From contig CAZGHI010000004.1 in NCBI GenBank assembly GCA_964525565.1, positions 25,337 through 89,336 of the forward strand: a stretch of DNA of 64,000 nt, in the 5' to 3' direction. The position numbers were made by a program, and so were the translations under genes. The DNA comes from OLB6 sp964525565 (GTDB lineage: Bacteria > Bacteroidota > Ignavibacteria > Kapaibacteriales > Kapaibacteriaceae). Below the pieces are notes generated by a model, which saw only the letters and a program-made list of their open reading frames with translations, made no database searches and was not told where the DNA came from. Positions 28,524 to 37,094 of the stretch are shown piece after piece. How positions within the stretch are numbered: the first letter of the stretch is position 1; the number at the start of each line of letters is the position of its first letter.

Positions 28524-29861
28524 ATGTTTGAATCACTCCAGGAAAAACTAGAAGAGGCGCTTAAACGCTTCCGTGGTCAGAGTCGCCTTACCGAAGAAAA
28601 CGTTGCAGAGGCACTGGCGGAGGTGCGCACAGCACTTCTTGAAGCAGACGTTGCTTTCTCCGTGGTAAAGTCTTTTACCGAAACGGTGAAGGAAAAGTCG
28701 CTTGGTATTGAAGTTAAAGGAAGTCTGCAACCGGGGCAGCTCATGATTAAGCTCATCCATGATGAGCTTGTAGAGCTGATGGGATCGAAGAAGACCGACC
28801 TTGCTATTGCATCTCAAGCACCAACCATTGTTATGGTTGCAGGATTGCAAGGTTCGGGGAAAACAACCTTTTGCGCCAAGCTGGCATACTCGCTGAAGAA
28901 AAAAGGCAAGCAACCCTTGTTGGTGGCATGCGATATTTACCGTCCAGCGGCTGTAGATCAGTTGCGTACACTGGGTCAAAGTATGAGTTTGCCCGTGTTT
29001 AGCAAAGAGGACGCTAAACCGAGGGAGATTGCTACTGACGCATTAACGTACGCTAAGAAATACGGTCGGGACGTGGTTATCGTGGACACGGCCGGCCGCC
29101 TGACGATTGACGAAGAAATGATGAACGAAGTTGCCGAACTCAAGGCACTTCTTAAGCCACACGAAATCCTCTTCGTATGTGATGCCATGACGGGGCAGGA
29201 TGCCGTTACAACAGCCAACGCATTTAATCAAAAACTCGATGTCACCGGCGTTGTTCTGACCAAACTCGACGGTGATACGCGTGGCGGTGCAGCTCTTTCA
29301 ATTCGGCACGTTCTTGGAAAGCCTATCAAGTTTGTTGGCGTTGGTGAAAAAGTTGATGCACTTGAACCATTTCATCCGGAACGTATTGCCTCGCGCATAT
29401 TGGGAATGGGAGATGTACTCTCGCTGGTTGAAAAAGCGCAGGCACAGATTGACGAAAAGGAAGCAGAACGACTTGAAGAGAAGATTCGGAAAAATCAGTT
29501 CACGTTCGAGGATTTCCTTGAACAGATGAAGATGATTAAAAAAATGGGTTCATTAAGAGACCTTCTCGGCATGATTCCCGGCATGGACAAGCAGCTCCGT
29601 AATGTTCAGATCGACGACAAGGCAATGAATCGGGTAGAAGCCATCATTCTCTCCATGACCCGTGAGGAAAGACTCAACCCACGCATCCTGAATGGATCAC
29701 GCAGACGCCGCATTGCTATGGGCAGCGGATCTACAACTCAAGATGTTAATAGGCTGATTAAACAATTTGAAGACATGCAAAAAATGATGCGTTCAATGAC
29801 GAAGGGTGGACGCCCCATGATCGGTGGCCAACCTATTCGCCAGCCTGTTCGCAAACGCTAA
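28524..29861 (+). CDS. ffh: Signal recognition particle protein Ffh
   Basis: GTPase of the signal recognition particle; with 4.5S RNA it targets nascent membrane proteins to FtsY. 445 residues. The N domain (1-90) is followed by the G domain with GLQGSGKTT (107-115), DTAGR, TKLDGDTRGGAALS and VGEKVDALEPF. The methionine-rich M domain (from about 325) contains FLEQMKMIKKMG, MIPGM and the RNA-binding segment SRRRRIAMGSG. It is followed 32 bases on by rpsP, a common gene order. No SRP RNA is seen in the window. Confidence 0.97.
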   Translation: MFESLQEKLEEALKRFRGQSRLTEENVAEALAEVRTALLEADVAFSVVKSFTETVKEKSLGIEVKGSLQPGQLMIKLIHDELVELMGSKKTDLAIASQAPTIVMVAGLQGSGKTTFCAKLAYSLKKKGKQPLLVACDIYRPAAVDQLRTLGQSMSLPVFSKEDAKPREIATDALTYAKKYGRDVVIVDTAGRLTIDEEMMNEVAELKALLKPHEILFVCDAMTGQDAVTTANAFNQKLDVTGVVLTKLDGDTRGGAALSIRHVLGKPIKFVGVGEKVDALEPFHPERIASRILGMGDVLSLVEKAQAQIDEKEAERLEEKIRKNQFTFEDFLEQMKMIKKMGSLRDLLGMIPGMDKQLRNVQIDDKAMNRVEAIILSMTREERLNPRILNGSRRRRIAMGSGSTTQDVNRLIKQFEDMQKMMRSMTKGGRPMIGGQPIRQPVRKR

Positions 29862-29893
29862 TTACACTTACTCACTTTTATTAAGGGACCACT

Positions 29894-30370
29894 ATGGTCA
29901 AACTCCGCTTGCGTCGCCGTGGTCGTAAGAAGCACCCCTTCTACGACATTGTTGCGATCGACGGACGCGCCAGACGAGATGGCGCCGCTATTGAACGTGT
30001 AGGGTGGATTGATCCAATGACCTCACCAAAACACGTTGTTGTTGACGCAGAGAGAGCCATGTACTGGCTTAATGTTGGGGCTCAGCCCACAGATATTGTG
30101 CGCCAAATTCTGAGCAGAGAAGGCATACTTCTTCGTAGGGCACTCTCCTTTAAGGGTCTTTCTCCTGCAGAGATTGATGCCGCTGTGGCACAGCACCGCG
30201 AGCGTGCAACCGAGCGGTACAATCGGCTGAAAGCACGTAGAAAGGATCGCGAGGCAAAGAAAGAACAGGCAGCAAATACTCCTGTTGCCGAAGAAGCGGC
30301 ACAAGATGCTCCTGCTGAAACCGAAGCACCAGCATCTGAAGCACCAGCCGAGACTCCGGCGGCAGAATAG
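29894..30370 (+). CDS. rpsP: 30S ribosomal protein S16 with long C-terminal tail
   Basis: The first 85 residues are a normal S16 (MVKLRLRRRGRKKHPFY, RRDGAAIERVGWIDP, AMYWLNVGAQPTDIVR). The family is usually 80-90 residues, but this protein has 158: a basic helical segment (about 100-135) and then a low-complexity tail rich in Ala, Glu and Pro (EEAAQDAPAETEAPASEAP). Extended S16 proteins occur in Bacteroidota-related groups, and the role of the tail is not known. The Shine-Dalgarno AAGGGA is eight bases before ATG. It ends in front of a strong terminator and is probably co-transcribed with ffh. Confidence 0.96.
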   Translation: MVKLRLRRRGRKKHPFYDIVAIDGRARRDGAAIERVGWIDPMTSPKHVVVDAERAMYWLNVGAQPTDIVRQILSREGILLRRALSFKGLSPAEIDAAVAQHRERATERYNRLKARRKDREAKKEQAANTPVAEEAAQDAPAETEAPASEAPAETPAAE

Positions 30371-30396
30371 TTTTTTTCCAGATAATTCGTATTGGG

Positions 30397-30431
30397 ACGG
30401 TCGCACTCTTTCTGTAGTGCGACCGTTTTTT
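30397..30431 (+). terminator. Rho-independent terminator after rpsP
   Basis: A perfect 10-base stem, ACGGTCGCAC (30397-30406) with GTGCGACCGT (30417-30426), a 10-base loop and a T-run directly after. It closes the ffh-rpsP unit. Confidence 0.9.
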
Positions 30432-30456
30432 AGTTGAAGATGTGCACTTTTGCAGT

Positions 30457-30927
30457 ATGACCGAACAATCACCAAAGTCAGATCTACACCCATCTATTGT
30501 CGCTCTCTACGGTAGCCAGAAAAAGCTGTTCAAACGATTGATTAGCAGTGCATTTAGTCTTGCCGGTTGCTACTGGATTTTTATCTACGCTTGTAGATGG
30601 ATGGGTGTGATTACCGAGCATGATATAGCCGTTCTCCGTTCGGGTCAAACACTTCCATACTTTGTACTGTTAACGCTCTGGGGAATGGAATATCTTCGAG
30701 AAACACGAAGGCTGAAGGCCGTCATTCGCGTGGCCAATCAACTGGACAAGCCCCCTGTTGCCGTTGAATTTTCTTCTCTCGGATCATCCAAACACTCTTT
30801 TGGAATTCTCATACCCATCCAAAAGAGAGTAACAGTGCCACTCCTGGTGAATGTTGTGGGACTGACCGTTTCAGCATTCTTGATTGTAAAACAGTACAAT
30901 GCTCTCGTGCGATTGTTGTTGTCATAG
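30457..30927 (+). CDS. Small hypothetical membrane protein
   Basis: Not recognised. 156 residues from the ATG at 30457 (MTEQSPKSDLHPS); an earlier in-frame start would place five residues inside the promoter-like CACTTTTG. Hydrophobic stretches at about 29-48, 67-80 and 128-147 suggest three membrane helices with a charged cytoplasmic segment (YLRETRRLK) between the second and third. It lies alone between the rpsP terminator and a lipoprotein gene. No catalytic motif is visible. Confidence 0.65.
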   Translation: MTEQSPKSDLHPSIVALYGSQKKLFKRLISSAFSLAGCYWIFIYACRWMGVITEHDIAVLRSGQTLPYFVLLTLWGMEYLRETRRLKAVIRVANQLDKPPVAVEFSSLGSSKHSFGILIPIQKRVTVPLLVNVVGLTVSAFLIVKQYNALVRLLLS

Positions 30928-30963
30928 TCAAACACTTCTACCATCTTCTTTAAGGAGTTTTCG

Positions 30964-31446
30964 ATGTTCATCGTTGTTAAGATATTGGCTGTTCTTACGG
31001 CTGTTCTGGTAGCCACGGGTTGCTCCTCGTCCACCAACTCAGACAATGGAACACCATCAGGGTTTTACCTGACAGCCACGATTGACGGTACAGACATGAC
31101 TGCTAACAGCACAACCTGCTTGGGAACCATGTCCGGGGGCAACCTTGTGTTTGCCGGAGGAACGGCTTCGTTGAATCCGATCCAGTTTAACATTTCTGTT
31201 CCCGGAGCAGAAAGCGGGAAAACGTTTACAACATCCAACACGATGATGCTTACCATGGTTCTTTCCACGGGTACAACAGCAAACGACGTGTACCAGGCGA
31301 ACATGGTAGCAGGAACCGGAAGCGTGACCATTACGAAACTCACTTCTTCCGAAGCTGAAGGTACCTTTACGATGACCGGACGCAACACTGCCGGTACGAC
31401 TAAACAGGGAACAAACGGCAAATTACGTGTGAATCTATCAAAGTAG
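30964..31446 (+). CDS. Putative lipoprotein, small beta-rich
   Basis: 160 residues with a type II signal peptide: hydrophobic core AVLTAVLVATGC with the lipobox cysteine near residue 20, followed by a Ser/Thr-rich linker. The mature part is rich in Thr, Gly and Ser with alternating strands, resembling small Bacteroidota lipoproteins of unknown function. The Shine-Dalgarno AAGGAG sits six bases before ATG, one of the clearest in the window. The gene starts 36 bases after the membrane-protein gene, so the two may be co-transcribed. Its role is unknown. Confidence 0.75.
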   Translation: MFIVVKILAVLTAVLVATGCSSSTNSDNGTPSGFYLTATIDGTDMTANSTTCLGTMSGGNLVFAGGTASLNPIQFNISVPGAESGKTFTTSNTMMLTMVLSTGTTANDVYQANMVAGTGSVTITKLTSSEAEGTFTMTGRNTAGTTKQGTNGKLRVNLSK

Positions 31447-31907
31447 GCTATAAATGTTGCATATCGTTGAGCACCTCGATGTGGCTATTGCAGTACCCGG
31501 GCTACGCAACTGTTATGCAGTCGCAATTTCATGGCATACATTCATGTTCAGCGCTGATACAACGGCCCCTGCAACCACATGTGGGGGGTGTTCCGTACCG
31601 GCACGTGCACGAAGGGCACCGGACGATTAACCAGAACCGGGTTCATCGCAGAATGAACGCATTGTTAGCCAACGATCCNNNNNNNNNNNNNNNAACAGGC
31701 TTCTTCACTCACTTGTGAGGGGAGCAGCGTGAGCATTCATGGTTGCCGATTCACAACCGTCTCAGGTAGCCCGACATGTACCAAACGTTCAGAAACGCTT
31801 AACACACATTTGCCATCGGCTTCTTGTCCGCGGACCATGTTATACACAAGTCCAATTGCAAACCGAAGATTGAGCATCGTGATGCAGAACTAAAGGGAGC
31901 GCACAAC
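31447..31907. other. Intergenic region of about 460 bases with assembly gap
   Basis: No convincing gene was found on either strand. A 58-codon frame at 31454-31630 and a frame running through the gap (31467-31718) lack a ribosome site and recognisable features. The 15-N gap at 31679-31693 could hide a small gene or a repeat. The last 20 bases hold the Shine-Dalgarno of the next gene. Confidence 0.6.
31679..31693. other. Assembly gap (15 N), intergenic
   Basis: Only N. The flanks show no adapter sequence. Confidence 0.95.
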
Positions 31908-34900
31908 ATGCAACGTTCAACTGCCGTTGTTCTTCTGCTGGCCGCAATTTCCATTGTTGCCACGGCCCAACAAACAACCGTTGTAAAACATCACGATGGC
32001 CGACCGGTTCGCGCGGCACAACCGCGGTCGGGTTGGGAGGAAAGTATCATTCTGTATCCCCAAGCTCCTTGTTGGTTGAAAAAAATTCGTGTGTACTACG
32101 GTGCTGGAGGAGGTACGGACACGATACGCATCACCGGAGATGCCGCAGAAGGTACGATCCCGCCTACACAATACTGCTTTGCCTACAACACCCTTGCAAA
32201 GGTTCAGGTTTCCGTAGCGGACACAGGATGGAAAGAAATCGATCTTTCGGAGTTCTCTGTTCAGATTGGTGGATACGACAGGATTGTCGTGCAGCATCTA
32301 ATGCAATCGAACGGACCCGTGTGGGCGCAAGACGCATCACATAACCGAGCCGGATCGTTTCTGTACGACCCCATAACACCTAATCCAAATTTTTACAATC
32401 TGCCGGGAATATTCTATACAGCCAGTGGTGACTTTCTTGTAGAACTTGAGGTTGAATTCCTTCATGATCAGCGCCCCCCTCCAACATTTACCGATATTAC
32501 TTCCATTGCAGGTCTGTTAAACCCTAATGGTTCTACCCTCATCAGCGATCTGGTTTCCGTTGCTGATATTGACAACGATGGTTTGGACGACATCATTGTG
32601 GGTAACACGCTCTTTCGGAACTCCATGGGCGCTGCCTTAGAGCGCACCCCTCTTCCCTTCTCTGCATCAAATACCGTTTGGGCAGATTTCAATGGCGATG
32701 GCTTGCTCGATTGTTTTGCAGTAAATGGAAACGGGAACGACAGGTTGTATCGTAATGACGGTAATATGGTATTTACTGACGTTACTCAGGTATCTGGATA
32801 CAGCAACAATGCGCCCACTGTTACGCCCCTTTTCTTCGATGCAGATAACGATGGTGATGCCGACCTCTTTATTGCGAATGGTCGTCGCGAAGAAAACGGA
32901 AGTGAGGTGTACTACCAAGACAAACTTTTTCTGAATACAGGTAATGGTCTGTTCACTAACGTTACAGAACAGAGTGCTATTCAGACAGCAGAGCCTGCTC
33001 CGTACCACGACTGTTGGGGAGCATCACTTGCCGATGTAAATAACGATGGCTTTACCGATGTGTTTGTTGCAACATACCGTTTAGCCCCCGACAGACTGTA
33101 CATGAACAACAATGGAACCTTGGAAGAGAGATCGCAGGCAACAGGCGTGATCGGCATTCCTACAGCCTCGCCCGGGTACTTCGGTCACGGCATGGGAAGC
33201 GATTGGGCCGATCTCAATAATGATGGTGCTATTGATGTAATCGTTGGAAATCTTGGCCATCCTGACCAACGCGGACAGTACTCCAATCCATCTCTGGTGT
33301 TACTTCACAACGGCAACCAACAAAATGTTCGGTTTGAAAATCACTACCAGCTTCAGCAGAACGGTTCCCTCAGGTGGCACGGCATATCGTTCCGTGAAAT
33401 GAATGCCGGCGTCTGCACCGGAGATTTTGACCTCGATGGCGACATTGATGTTATTCACTCCCAACTGTCGTACGACATGTATGGAAAGGGAGCAGACCGA
33501 TTAACGCGTTTATACATGCAGGAGTCTTCCAACCCATTGCGAACATTCGTGGATAGAACTTGGGAAAGTGGCCTCTTTAGTCATGGAAGCTGGACTGCTG
33601 TTCGCCTCGACTTCGACAGAGACGGTGATCTTGACCTGGTTTTAGCCTCAGGCCGACATGAAGTACGCCTCTACCGCAACGATATTCCCACAAGCGGCAA
33701 TGCCATTACAATCCGTCTAAATGGCGACGGAGCATCCGGTATTGAGCCAAATGGTTATGGGGCTATCGTGTATTGTTATGCAGATGGTAAACAATACATG
33801 AGGCAGATGCCCGGAACAATAACCGGCGGCCGATGCTCACAAATGACGCACGATTTGCACTTTGGCCTGGGAGCAGCACAGAAGATTGACAGCGTAGTTG
33901 TACTGTGGCGTCCAACAAAACGAGTACGCTACACAGGTCTCCCCCTAAATTCATACGTTGCACTTACCCCTGACGGAGCCAGCCATACACCGGTTGTTGG
34001 CGCGCTGCGTCAGGTTGCTCCTCCTCACCACGCTCGTGCCGTAGCAACACAACCCACCTTTCGATGGTCAGGTGCAGACCAAGCCGATGTACAGGTGTGC
34101 GCGGATCCTGACTGCAACGAGGTGATTATCAATATGGTTAACACAACGTCTTCGAGTACAGTAGCGGAGGAACNNNNNNNNNNNNAAATGGTAAAACGTA
34201 CTATTGGCGCATTCGCAAGTCTTCTACGCAACCTGCAGCGCCGTGGAGTAGCATTTGGGCGTTTACCGTCGGCAACCCTGCGCCAGGTACAGTAACGGTG
34301 GTGCATCCAACTGCCGATGCAACCGGAGTGTCAACAAAAGCAATAATTCGTTGGACGCCTGCTTCGTTTGCAGCATGGGGAACTCACACTGCAATCTACG
34401 ACGTAGAAGTAGCTCACGATGGAAACGTTGTATGCTCGGTACTTGGAATAAAGGATACAACTACAGAATGCAATCTGGATCCTCTTACCGAATACACAGT
34501 TCGCGTTCGTGCGCGGACAGAATATCCATCGGTAGGTTCATGGTCAGAACCAATTTCGTTCACCACGTACGGTACTCCCGGACCCACATCACTTCTGCAG
34601 CCTGAACATCAAGCCACCAATCAGCCGACACGTCCCAGATTCATCTGGCAAAAGATTCCTTGGGTCGATAAAGGATACGAAATTGAATACGATACTATTG
34701 AAACGTTTACTACCTCTACAATTCGGGAACGACCCGACACATTCTTAGTGGTTCTCTCAGCTCTGCGCCAACAACAAACGTACTATTGGCGTGTACGCGG
34801 CATTAACGAAGCCGGTAAAGGGGCTTGGTCAGACGTATGGAGTTTTTCCGTTGCCGGCGCTGTTTCCGTACAGGAACATCATAGTTCGCCTTTGCACCTG

Positions 34901-35032
34901 CGAAAGGAATTGTACGATGTGCTCGGCAGACGCATCATCAACGAATGGCTTACTCGTGGTCCGTTCATAGAGCTGCTTATCGACGAACGTGGATCGATAG
35001 TTCAACGCAGAGTTCGAACATCACCGGATTAA
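31908..35032 (+). CDS. Secreted FG-GAP/ASPIC-UnbV and fibronectin III protein (interrupted by N run)
   Basis: About 1040 residues. A signal peptide (STAVVLLLAAISIVATAQ) follows an ATG with AGGGAG ten bases upstream. FG-GAP/VCBS repeats with calcium-type loops recur (DIDNDGLDDIIVGN, DFNGDGLLDCFAVN, DADNDGDADLFIAN, DVNNDGFTDVFVAT, DLNNDGAIDVIVGN, DFDRDGDLDLVLAS), followed by an ASPIC/UnbV-like segment (IRLNGDG ... HFGLG). After this come three fibronectin III-like units, the first crossing the gap (VAEE-gap-NGKTYYWRI). The last 50 residues (YDVLGRRIINEW) look like a shortened T9SS sorting domain. The 34298-35032 part is in another frame only because the 12-N length is arbitrary. Likely a calcium-stabilised surface propeller. 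Confidence 0.8.
34174..34185. other. Assembly gap (12 N) inside FG-GAP protein gene
   Basis: Joining the frames requires a length of 1 modulo 3, so 12 is not exact and the apparent frameshift is an artefact. Confidence 0.95.
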
Positions 35033-35064
35033 CGATAGTAAACATTTAGTGTAATATGAATGGC

Positions 35065-35100
35065 GCCTGCCATCGTAGCGAACGATGGCAGGCTGTTTAT
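35065..35100 (+). terminator. Rho-independent-like terminator after FG-GAP protein gene
   Basis: A perfect 12-base stem, GCCTGCCATCGT (35065-35076) with ACGATGGCAGGC (35082-35093), a five-base loop, then TGTTTAT. The T-tract is short but the stem is strong. Confidence 0.8.
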
Positions 35101-35135
35101 ACATTGAGCTGTGAGCCGAGTGGCCACTGTTGGTC

Positions 35136-35143
35136 TATTTTTG
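35136..35143 (+). promoter_or_regulatory. -7 promoter element (TATTTTTG) of the sugar decarboxylase gene
   Basis: Exact TAnnTTTG match, four bases before the ATG at 35148, again implying little or no 5' leader. Confidence 0.6.
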
Positions 35144-35147
35144 TTGT

Positions 35148-36089
35148 ATGAAGCGGATACTGATCACAGGTGGCGCTGGATTCCTCGGTTCGCACCTTAG
35201 CGAATATCTCATTGCCGAAGGCTACCACGTTGTATGTCTGGATAATTTCGTCACCGGAACTGCAGAAAACATTCACCATTTGCTCGGCCACCCATGTTAT
35301 CAACTCATTGAATACGACGTAACAAATTACCTGCACATAAGCGGCCAGGTGGATGCTGTTCTACACTTTGCCAGCCCGGCCAGTCCGATAGACTATTTAA
35401 AGTTGCCCATCCAAACACTGAAGGTTGGCTCTCTTGGTACGCACAAGGCGCTGGGTTTAGCAAAGGCAAAGAGTGCTCGTTTCTTACTTGCCTCCACCAG
35501 CGAAGTGTATGGCGACCCTTTGGTGCATCCGCAACCTGAGTCGTACTGGGGAAATGTGAATCCCGTTGGTCTGCGCGGTGTGTACGACGAGGCTAAACGT
35601 TTTGCCGAAGCACTAACAATGGCGTACCATAGGTATCACGGTGTGGATACTCGCATCGCTCGCATTTTCAACACGTATGGACCACGAATGCGGTTAGAGG
35701 ACGGACGTGCCATTCCTACCTTCATGCGACAAGCCATTCAAGGAGAGCCCCTTACTGTTTTCGGCACCGGAAGTCAAACGCGCAGCGTTTGTTATGTGGA
35801 CGACCTTATTGACGGAATCTACCGATTGTTGTGGAGTGACATACGGGAGCCGGTAAACCTAGGCAACCAGGATGAAGTCACCATTCTGGAACTTGCTCAG
35901 GAAATAATCACATTATCGGCATCCAGTAGCACAATAACTTTTTTGCCATTACCCGAAGATGATCCTAAAGTGAGGAAACCAGACATATCAGTTGCACGCA
36001 ATAATCTTGGATGGAATCCGAAGGTATCACGCAGCGAAGGACTCTTGAAAACGCTGGAATATGTACAGTCCATCACGGCCAGTGCATAA
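35148..36089 (+). CDS. UDP-glucuronate decarboxylase-like NAD-dependent epimerase/dehydratase
   Basis: Extended short-chain dehydrogenase of 313 residues. The NAD motif TGGAGFLGSHL is at residues 7-17. The catalytic set is STSEVYGDP and YDEAK. The C-terminal stretch GPRMRLEDGRAIPTFMRQA with GSQTRSVCYVDDLIDG is the pattern of UDP-xylose synthases, which convert UDP-glucuronate to UDP-xylose. Its role would be nucleotide-sugar supply for surface glycans. The ATG at 35148 was chosen because the upstream frame overlaps the promoter box. The CDF gene starts three bases after its stop. Confidence 0.88.
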   Translation: MKRILITGGAGFLGSHLSEYLIAEGYHVVCLDNFVTGTAENIHHLLGHPCYQLIEYDVTNYLHISGQVDAVLHFASPASPIDYLKLPIQTLKVGSLGTHKALGLAKAKSARFLLASTSEVYGDPLVHPQPESYWGNVNPVGLRGVYDEAKRFAEALTMAYHRYHGVDTRIARIFNTYGPRMRLEDGRAIPTFMRQAIQGEPLTVFGTGSQTRSVCYVDDLIDGIYRLLWSDIREPVNLGNQDEVTILELAQEIITLSASSSTITFLPLPEDDPKVRKPDISVARNNLGWNPKVSRSEGLLKTLEYVQSITASA

Positions 36090-36092
36090 GTT

Positions 36093-37094
36093 ATGAGGCG
36101 CTCGCTACGTCAACTTGCAAATCATTATCTCCGACGCGACACGCCACTGTTTGCTTCGAGCATGTCGCTTGCGGCATGTGTCTTCCTTGCCATTGTTGGT
36201 GTTATTCTGGGCAGGTGGGAAGAGTCGCTGATGATTCAAACCAACGGTTACATTTCGTTGATAGACATTGGCAACTCTGTTCTCTTTCTTGCTGCCGTTG
36301 ATCGCTCTACACGTAGGGCCGATCTCGTGTTCAATTACGGCTACGGCAAGTATGAGAGCCTGGCCATCCTTGTAAGCGCTAATCTGTTGATAGCACTTGC
36401 CATCGTTACAATGGTTCAGGCTGTAAACATTATTCAAAGTCCACCTCAAACAACAAATGCACCACTGCTTCTGGGGTGGAGCGCACTATCGTTCATCATA
36501 ATGCGGCGTACAGCGCGCAGACTTGAAAAATATGCCAATCGCTTTCATCAGCCCATGCTTCGATACGACGCTGAACTGTGGCGCGTGGACTCGTATGTTG
36601 AGCTTGGTGTTGTAGGCTGCGTAGTTGTAGATGGTGTATTACAATCAACCGGATGGTACAGTACAGCAGCAGCCTTCGACTCGCTGGCTTCCATTGCATT
36701 AGTACTTCTCACTCTTAAGGTCCCGCTGAAACACGGTTCCGATGCATTCCGTCAGCTCACCGACCGAACGCTGCCGGAGAATATGCAACAGGAGATTCTC
36801 GATATTATTTCCGGTGCACAGGGAAGGATGTGTGAGTTCAGGAACCTTCATACACGGCAGAGCGGACGCGACATATTCGTTGAGATAGATCTTGTGATGC
36901 CCTCTGACTACCGCCTCGACGAGTTATATCCGTTGGAGCTGGAGTTGGTTGCCAAGATCCGTAAGCGTTTTCCCACAGCCATCCCACGCGTATATGTAAT
37001 GCCATGCGATGGCTGGTGTAATCGTGCCGACGGAACTAGCGCATGTCCGGTGAAGAACCTGGCTTCAGAACTTCAATCTGAACGGTCCGGCTAA
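36093..37094 (+). CDS. Divergent cation diffusion facilitator (CDF) family protein
   Basis: 333 residues with a CDF-like membrane domain of about six helices and a C-terminal cytoplasmic domain. The family's YG-x-GK-x-E motif is present as NYGYGKYESLAIL near residue 82. The usual transport site (Asp-x3-Asp in helix 2, His-x3-Asp in helix 5) is half missing: here I54-x3-D58 and L162-x3-D166. The C-terminal domain keeps the TRQSGRDIFVEIDL strand but ends in an unusual cysteine cluster (CDGWCNRADGTSAC). It may move another ion or not act as a zinc exporter. The last 59 bases overlap the end of the convergent OmpA gene. Confidence 0.8.
   Translation: MRRSLRQLANHYLRRDTPLFASSMSLAACVFLAIVGVILGRWEESLMIQTNGYISLIDIGNSVLFLAAVDRSTRRADLVFNYGYGKYESLAILVSANLLIALAIVTMVQAVNIIQSPPQTTNAPLLLGWSALSFIIMRRTARRLEKYANRFHQPMLRYDAELWRVDSYVELGVVGCVVVDGVLQSTGWYSTAAAFDSLASIALVLLTLKVPLKHGSDAFRQLTDRTLPENMQQEILDIISGAQGRMCEFRNLHTRQSGRDIFVEIDLVMPSDYRLDELYPLELELVAKIRKRFPTAIPRVYVMPCDGWCNRADGTSACPVKNLASELQSERSG

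Noticed and set aside
31454..31718. Short frames before the FG-GAP protein gene
   Set aside because: No ribosome site, no recognisable similarity, unusual residue content, and one of them runs through an N run.
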